DNA from: UBA2450 sp045226015
GTDB lineage: Bacteria > Bacillota_I > Bacilli_A > RFN20 > CAG-826
Length of the DNA stretch: 64,000 bases
Reading direction: 5' to 3'
Assembly: GCA_045226015.1 (NCBI GenBank)
Contig: JBGVBY010000013.1
Location: 124,001 to 188,000, forward strand
The notes beneath the pieces were generated by a model. That model saw nothing but the letters and a program-made list of their open reading frames with translations, had not been told where the DNA came from and ran no database searches. A program made the position numbers and the translations under genes. Positions 59,233-64,000 of this stretch are shown here, piece after piece; the first letter of the stretch is position 1; every line of letters begins with the position of its first letter.

Positions 59233-60380
59233 CAGGCAATTAATTCGTCAAGATTGATTTTATTATACGCTCCATAGGCGTCAGCACGCACCTTATATTC
59301 TTGGTACATTGCTTTTTTATTGAATACTTCAAACACTTCATCGTATTTAGCTTCTAAATCCATGTTTTCAAATAGTGGATCATTTGGATGAGCGATACTA
59401 GCAACATATAATGTTGAAGTGAGTTGAATTTCTAAATTTGTGTAGTAAGCATTATATGGAAGAAGAGTATAAACTTCTCCATTTTCTAAAGCGGATATTC
59501 CTTCATAACTGCTCTTATTGGCTTTATAGTCCGCTAAAAATGTTCCTAGACCCGCGCTATCAATGAAGATTTTGCTTGGGTTAGAAGAAACTAGTTTTTC
59601 TTTATCGATTGATACTTGTTTATTGTTCACTAAGTCAGAGTATGAATCGACAACATTAGTGACTTTAGCGTAATCAAATATTGGGAAGTTCTTGTAGGAA
59701 CCATATAAATTAGTTTTACCCCAGTTACCGATACATCCGGCGTAATATGAATCAGTGGACACGGTAAGATTTGCTAAATCAGCTTTGAAATCTTTAACGT
59801 AGTTTGCAATACGTTCAACTTCGTTAGTTTTGTGGAAGATTTTACCTAAAAGGTAAAGAGAAGACATAGTGACTTCATCAAACACTCCATCAACTCCTTG
59901 AGATAGAGCAACTACAGGGATATCAACTGTATCAACAATTCTTTGGTTACTCTCAGCACTTAAGAAAGAAATGATGATATCTGGTTCTAAATTAACAAGT
60001 GTTTCAAGCTGAGCGTCAGTAATTAATTGTCCGTTCATAACTGGTCCACCTTGTCCAGCAGTTGGAAGAGCGCCAAATGTAGCTTTGTTAGCATCATAAT
60101 ATGGTCTAACAGCGGCTCCAACTCCAAATGTAGTGGCGCTATCAATGCCTTCAACAGCGATAAGTTTACTTAAATCACCGATATAGGAGTAATAACGTAA
60201 TGCGCCTGCTCCTAAACAAACGACACGACTATAAGAATATGCACCTACATTAATAGTGTCTAAATCGTTAATCGTGTAGATTCTCTTCGCAAGTGGCCCG
60301 TAATAAGTTGAATCTTCACTTTTGCCACAGCTTGCTAATGATGTTAATAACGCTATTGCGATTAAACCTTTAAATTTCAT
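59232..60380 (-). CDS. ABC transporter substrate-binding lipoprotein (iron/cobalamin type)
   Basis: 382 residues. Lipobox LASC puts the lipidated Cys at 18. The two-lobed fold of the FepB/BtuF/FhuD cluster is suggested by RVVCLGAGALRYYSYIG, LVNLEPDIIISFLSAESN and YLLGKIFHKTNEVERIANYVKDF-like long connecting helix (about 200-220). The ligand could be a siderophore, haem or a cobalamin-like compound; no residue set decides it. Strong repeated AAGGAAGG ribosome binding site. It overlaps the ATPase gene by 11 bp. Confidence 0.88.
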   Translation of the reverse strand: MKFKGLIAIALLTSLASCGKSEDSTYYGPLAKRIYTINDLDTINVGAYSYSRVVCLGAGALRYYSYIGDLSKLIAVEGIDSATTFGVGAAVRPYYDANKATFGALPTAGQGGPVMNGQLITDAQLETLVNLEPDIIISFLSAESNQRIVDTVDIPVVALSQGVDGVFDEVTMSSLYLLGKIFHKTNEVERIANYVKDFKADLANLTVSTDSYYAGCIGNWGKTNLYGSYKNFPIFDYAKVTNVVDSYSDLVNNKQVSIDKEKLVSSNPSKIFIDSAGLGTFLADYKANKSSYEGISALENGEVYTLLPYNAYYTNLEIQLTSTLYVASIAHPNDPLFENMDLEAKYDEVFEVFNKKAMYQEYKVRADAYGAYNKINLDELIA

Positions 60381-61113
60381 AATAATAAATCCTTCCTTCC
60401 TTATGAATTTTGGTGTTATAGATCTCTTCTAAAAGTTTTCTATTTATATCTTCTTTGGAGCAAACTTTATGCAGTTCATTATCTTTTATAAAGATAAATT
60501 TTTCTCCAATAGATATAGCCTGATTAATATCGTGCATCGTAAGAATGATTGTTTTTCCATTCTTTTTTGATGCATCTATGATGATTGATAATATCTCCTT
60601 TTGAGATTTGATATCAAGGTTAGAGGTTGGTTCATCAAAGATAATAACTTTACTATCTTGGACTAACGCAGTGGCGATACTTACTCTTTGGAGTTCACCT
60701 CCAGAGATTTCATATGTTGTTTTATCTTTAATTTCTTCTAAACCCAATTGAGCAATGATTTCATCAACAGCTTCTATGTCTTCTTTTCTTGGGTATAAGG
60801 TAAAGTCGTGAAGCCTACCCAGTAAAATTGTCTCTTTAACAGTCAAATCTGTTCTTTTTGATTCTTGAGGAACAAAAGACAACAAAGTGGCCTTATCTTT
60901 TGCCTTCATCCTTTTGATTGATTTTTCATCAATCTGAATGTTGCCATTTTTGATTTTTAAAAGTCCAAGAATGCAGTTGATAAGAGTGGTTTTACCCGCT
61001 CCATTAGGGCCAAGAAGAACAGCGATTTCTCCTTCGTTTATTTCTAAAGAAATATCACGTAAGATTTCTTTCTTATTGTCGTAAGAAAAAGAAAGATTGT
61101 TAATCTTAATCAT
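60370..61113 (-). CDS. ABC transporter ATPase (FepC/BtuD type)
   Basis: 247 residues: Walker A GPNGAGKTTL (about 34-43), Q-loop SFVPQESKR, signature ISGGELQRVSIA (about 136-147), Walker B KVIIFDEPTSNLD (about 155-167), H-loop LTMHDIN. It matches the iron-chelate/cobalamin importer ATPases, in keeping with the FecCD-type permease before it. GGAGGAAG ribosome binding site; 8-bp overlap with the permease gene. Confidence 0.96.
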   Translation of the reverse strand: MIKINNLSFSYDNKKEILRDISLEINEGEIAVLLGPNGAGKTTLINCILGLLKIKNGNIQIDEKSIKRMKAKDKATLLSFVPQESKRTDLTVKETILLGRLHDFTLYPRKEDIEAVDEIIAQLGLEEIKDKTTYEISGGELQRVSIATALVQDSKVIIFDEPTSNLDIKSQKEILSIIIDASKKNGKTIILTMHDINQAISIGEKFIFIKDNELHKVCSKEDINRKLLEEIYNTKIHKEGRIYYYEI

Positions 61114-62152
61114 GTTTCTTCCTCCTACTTAATAAAAGTAATACAACAAATATAGGCGCTCCAATTATTGGAGTAATTGCTCCTACTGGTAGTGTATATC
61201 CATTTAAAGCAATCTTAGAAATCATGTCACAGATTACTAAAGATGTGGATCCAAGAAGCATACTTGCAGGTATTAGAATCTTATGATCATTACCAACTAT
61301 CTTTCGACAAATTTGAGGTATAACAAGTCCGATAAACCCTATAATACCCACCATAGAAACAGATACCGCGGTGAGTAATGAGGCAAGAAGTAGTGATATA
61401 AATCTAAATAAATTTAGATTAATACCTAGCATTGATGCGTTATCACTTCCTAAAAGTAATGCGTTATATCGATAGGCAAAAACCATAAAGAAGACAAGAG
61501 AAATAACAACAACCACTAAAATGATTAAATCATCTGTGTAACTGGCTCTACCTAAATCTCCAAACGACCAATATATTGCGGTGCTTAAAGATGTATCAGT
61601 TGCGAAATATTGAATAAGAGTGGTAACTCCAGTAGCAAACATGCCAAAGGTGATACCAATTAAAACCGTAGTGGCAGGATTAAATCTAGAAAATCTAGAT
61701 AAGAACAACACTAAAAGTGTTGATACAAAGGCAAAGATAAACGCCATCGCACTTACAAAATAAGGAGATTCAGTAATTAGATTACCTCCATTAACGGCGA
61801 TAACTCCTCCGCCCATTGTGATAATTGCGACGTTAGCACCTAATACAGCAGAGTTAGAAACACCTAAAGTAGTAGGAGAGGCCATAACGTTATTTGACAC
61901 TGTTTGAATGATAAGCCCACTCATAGATAAAGCAGCACCGATTAATACAGCGGCTATAATTCTTGGTAACCTAATCTTTTGAACGATCGTGTTATTTGCT
62001 TTCGTGCTTTCTCCAAACAGTCCTTTTATTCCTTCAACAAAGCTAATATGACTTGACCCTATAAATATAGAGGCAACAAACGCTACAAGTAAAAGAACAC
62101 TGATGGAGATTAAAAATATCAGTCTTTTTTGTTTGAGTGATAATGAACTCAT
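61106..62152 (-). CDS. ABC transporter permease, FecCD family
   Basis: 348 residues with about nine or ten membrane segments. FecCD marks: RLPRIIAAVLIGAALSMSGLIIQ-type block (about 61-83), NVMASPTTLGVSNSAVLGAN (about 87-106), and GIIGFIGLVIPQICRKIVGNDHK-type C-terminal block (about 268-290) with the coupling helix. First gene of permease-ATPase-binding protein-methyltransferase. AGGA ribosome binding site. It is divergent from a TetR gene. Confidence 0.95.
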   Translation of the reverse strand: MSSLSLKQKRLIFLISISVLLLVAFVASIFIGSSHISFVEGIKGLFGESTKANNTIVQKIRLPRIIAAVLIGAALSMSGLIIQTVSNNVMASPTTLGVSNSAVLGANVAIITMGGGVIAVNGGNLITESPYFVSAMAFIFAFVSTLLVLFLSRFSRFNPATTVLIGITFGMFATGVTTLIQYFATDTSLSTAIYWSFGDLGRASYTDDLIILVVVVISLVFFMVFAYRYNALLLGSDNASMLGINLNLFRFISLLLASLLTAVSVSMVGIIGFIGLVIPQICRKIVGNDHKILIPASMLLGSTSLVICDMISKIALNGYTLPVGAITPIIGAPIFVVLLLLSRRKKHD

Positions 62153-62164
62153 GGTTTAATCCTA

Positions 62165-62180
62165 ATCTATAAATATAGAT
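62165..62180. promoter_or_regulatory. Candidate TetR operator
   Basis: ATCTATA, AA, TATAGAT: a perfect 7-bp-arm dyad over the likely -10 (TATATT) of the ABC operon and 29 bp from the TetR gene's -10. A partial repeat AATAGATA follows at about 62184-62191. Control by the adjacent TetR protein is inferred. Confidence 0.55.
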
Positions 62181-62208
62181 AAGAATAGATAAAAAGAAAC
62201 AATAATAG

Positions 62209-62214
62209 TATAAT
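62209..62214 (+). promoter_or_regulatory. -10 box of the TetR gene
   Basis: TATAAT, 10 nt before ATG 62225; the leader would be only 3-4 nt. No ribosome binding site. Confidence 0.5.
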
Positions 62215-62224
62215 GTGTTCGATT

Positions 62225-62782
62225 ATGAGATATAAGAGTAGTGAAAAAAGTGCGTTAAAAAGAATCGAAGACGCTTTATGTGACCTCATTCAAAAAGAAG
62301 ACTATAACAAGTTAACTTGTTCGGACATCATTAAAGAGTCAAAAGTATCAAGATCGACATTCTATTTATACTTTAAAAACAAGGATCAAGTTGTCACTTT
62401 ATTATGTGATAACATCTTTAATCATGTTTTTGATCATCATTTGAGTAAAGAAAAGCATCATGATTTCTCTCATGAACATGAAAACTACATCAAGATGATT
62501 GATCATTCTTTCTATCATTTTCTTGAAGATAAAGAATTAATTCTTTCTATCCTCAATAGTGGGGCATCTTCCATCTTCTTAAAGCAACTAAGAAAAAGAG
62601 TGAGGCCTCTAATAAGCCATCTCTTAGAAGAAGGGATAATTGGGAATAACGATGTACCGTTTGATATGAAAGAACATCAATATGTGAACGGTTATACCTC
62701 TTTACTTCAGTATTATTTAAGACACGCGAATGACGTTAAACCTGAAGTGATAAGCGAATATTTCATAAAAATGTGTAGATGA
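62225..62782 (+). CDS. TetR/AcrR-family transcriptional regulator
   Basis: 185 residues. The N-terminal helix-turn-helix (about 22-48) reads LTCSDIIKESKVSRSTFYLY followed by FKNKDQV, the family signature. The ligand domain is His/Phe-rich (HVFDHHLSKEKHHDFSHEHE, about 70-89), which suggests a metal or haem ligand. ATG 62225 is preferred to ATG 62213, which lies inside the TATAAT box. It probably represses the divergent ABC importer operon. Confidence 0.9.
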   Translation: MRYKSSEKSALKRIEDALCDLIQKEDYNKLTCSDIIKESKVSRSTFYLYFKNKDQVVTLLCDNIFNHVFDHHLSKEKHHDFSHEHENYIKMIDHSFYHFLEDKELILSILNSGASSIFLKQLRKRVRPLISHLLEEGIIGNNDVPFDMKEHQYVNGYTSLLQYYLRHANDVKPEVISEYFIKMCR

Positions 62783-62807
62783 ATTTCTATATTTTTTTAT
62801 TTTTCTA

Positions 62808-62836
62808 TTTTTAATAGATATGTTTTTGAGTATCAT
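62808..62836 (+). promoter_or_regulatory. Promoter of glyA
   Basis: -35 TTTTTA (62808-62813), 17 bp, -10 TATCAT (62831-62836), 21 bp before the ATG. GAGG ribosome binding site. Confidence 0.5.
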
Positions 62837-62857
62837 ATTACAAATGAGGTAAAAATC

Positions 62858-64000
62858 ATGGATGAATTATTAGAATTAATTAGTAAAGAACAAGACCGTC
62901 AAAATAGTGGCATTGAACTCATTGCAAGTGAGAATTATACATCTAAAAATATAAGAAATTTAACTGGCAGCATCTTAACAAATAAGTACGCGGAAGGATA
63001 TCCAGGAAGAAGATATTATGGAGGATGTGAATTCGTTGACGAAATCGAAAGAATTGCAATTAAAGAATTGTGCAATCTTTTCGGTGCGAAATACGCGAAC
63101 GTACAACCTCATTCTGGCTCTCAAGCTAACGCGGCAGCGTATCGTGCTTTAATGCCAAACGGAGGAAAAGTATTATCACTCGTTCTTAATGATGGAGGAC
63201 ACTTAACCCATGGCTCTAAAGTTAGTTTTTCTAGTAACTTCTATACCTTTGTCCATTACCCACTTGATAAATCAGGTAGATTAAATTACGACTCAATTAG
63301 AGAAATCGCTTTAGCAGAAAAACCAGACGTTATCTTAAGCGGTTATAGCGCTTATCCTTATGAAATTGATTTTAAAAAAATCAAGGAAATCTGTGACGAA
63401 GTAGGTTGCTTCATGATGGTGGATATGGCCCATATCGCTGGACTTATTGCTGCTAAAAAACACATTTCTCCTATTCCATATGCAGATATCGTTACTAGTA
63501 CCACTCATAAGACCTTAAGAGGACCTAGAGGCGGAATTATTCTCACTAACAGTGATGAATTAATTAAGAAAATCAACTCTGCTGTCTTCCCATTTTATCA
63601 AGGCGGACCACTTGAACACGTTATCGCCGCTAAGGCTCAATGCTTCAAAGAAGCAAATAGTGGTGAATTCGTAAAATATGTAGAAAGTTTGATGAACAAC
63701 ACCAAAGTATGTTCAAAAACATTACGTGAATTGGGCGCTTTAGCAACAGATACAGAAAATCACTTATTCCTTCTCAATACCTTAGATTCATTTGGAATCA
63801 CTGGCTTAGAAGCTCAAAAGAAATTAGAAGAAATTGGAGTGACCACGAATAAGAACATGATTCCTGGAGATAAACTTACTCCAAAAGAAACTAGTGGACT
63901 TCGTATTGGCTTTGCGGCAGTTACTACTAGAGGCTGTACTGAAAGCGATGCAAAAGAAATTGCAAAACTGATGTTTGACTATCTAAAAGGCAATATCGAC
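62858..64000 (+). CDS. glyA: Serine hydroxymethyltransferase (3' end cut off)
   Basis: PLP enzyme converting serine and tetrahydrofolate to glycine and methylene-tetrahydrofolate, the main one-carbon source. 381 residues are visible of about 410. Motifs: SGIELIASENYTSKNIR (about 16-32), NKYAEGYPGRRYYGGCEFVDEIE-type block (about 42-64), MMVDMAHIAGLIAA (about 187-200), and the PLP lysine in VTSTTHKTLRGPRGGII (about 213-229). The reading frame stays open to the window edge. Confidence 0.98.
   Translation, partial: MDELLELISKEQDRQNSGIELIASENYTSKNIRNLTGSILTNKYAEGYPGRRYYGGCEFVDEIERIAIKELCNLFGAKYANVQPHSGSQANAAAYRALMPNGGKVLSLVLNDGGHLTHGSKVSFSSNFYTFVHYPLDKSGRLNYDSIREIALAEKPDVILSGYSAYPYEIDFKKIKEICDEVGCFMMVDMAHIAGLIAAKKHISPIPYADIVTSTTHKTLRGPRGGIILTNSDELIKKINSAVFPFYQGGPLEHVIAAKAQCFKEANSGEFVKYVESLMNNTKVCSKTLRELGALATDTENHLFLLNTLDSFGITGLEAQKKLEEIGVTTNKNMIPGDKLTPKETSGLRIGFAAVTTRGCTESDAKEIAKLMFDYLKGNID

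Overview
The window is 64 kb of AT-rich bacterial DNA that looks like an uncultured Bacillota, close to the Mollicutes/RF39-type Bacilli. The signs are seen in the sequence: ezrA-cysteine desulfurase-thiI synteny, DnaI-type helicase loading, a dcw cluster reduced to mraZ-rsmH-(small membrane protein)-ftsA-ftsZ, an infC-rpmI-rplT operon behind an L20-type attenuator, and an S4-type leader before rpsD. TGA is a stop codon (mutS2, the TetR gene and the substrate-binding protein end in it), so this is standard code 11 and not the Mycoplasma code. The placement is inference; no rRNA is present to settle it.

Layout. 1-10.4 kb: tyrS (partial), rpsD, ezrA/desulfurase/thiI, rplT-rpmI-infC, thrS, pfkA. 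10.4-22.2 kb: replication and repair (dnaB-like and dnaI behind three DnaA boxes; a mutM-coaE gene fusion, polA, dnaE), then nrnA-ackA. 22.2-29.9 kb: a phosphatase, DUF523, a YgjP-type peptidase, a TrmH-family methyltransferase, pheST, YceD and a flavin reductase-like protein. 29.9-34 kb: the reduced division cluster with MraZ boxes. 34-46.5 kb: a secreted nuclease lipoprotein, ileS-lspA-rluD, rnhC, mutS2-uvrC and tRNA-Arg(UCU). 46.7-54.8 kb: accessory region with two large surface proteins, a DUF1016 nuclease behind a long structured leader, a SemiSWEET, mtnN and a nitroreductase. 54.9-56 kb: a gene-free kilobase that I read as one large RNA made of three homologous folded modules. 56-62.8 kb: two SDR genes, a Nudix hydrolase, an Hc1-like small protein, and an iron/cobalamin-type ABC operon with a divergent TetR gene. 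62.9 kb to the end: glyA (partial).

The most striking item is the RNA at about 54922-55978. It has its own promoter and terminator, and its three copies of a roughly 250-nt module keep the same helices through many compensatory base changes. I cannot assign it to a family from sequence alone. Second is the DUF1016 gene: a near-consensus promoter makes about 285 nt of hairpin-rich leader ending in a terminator-like long hairpin, followed by a 12-bp helix that hides the gene's ribosome binding site. Third is a genome habit: at least nine genes that begin transcription units lack a Shine-Dalgarno sequence and have a -10 box 6-10 nt before the ATG, which implies leaderless or near-leaderless mRNAs. 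Genes inside operons and the leader-regulated genes mostly carry normal ribosome binding sites.

Genes work together in recognisable groups: s4U/thiamine sulfur transfer (desulfurase plus ThiI), translation (S4, IF3, L35, L20, four synthetases), replication initiation (DnaB/DnaI), repair (PolA, MutM, UvrC), and Z-ring assembly and control (FtsZ, FtsA, EzrA, MraZ).
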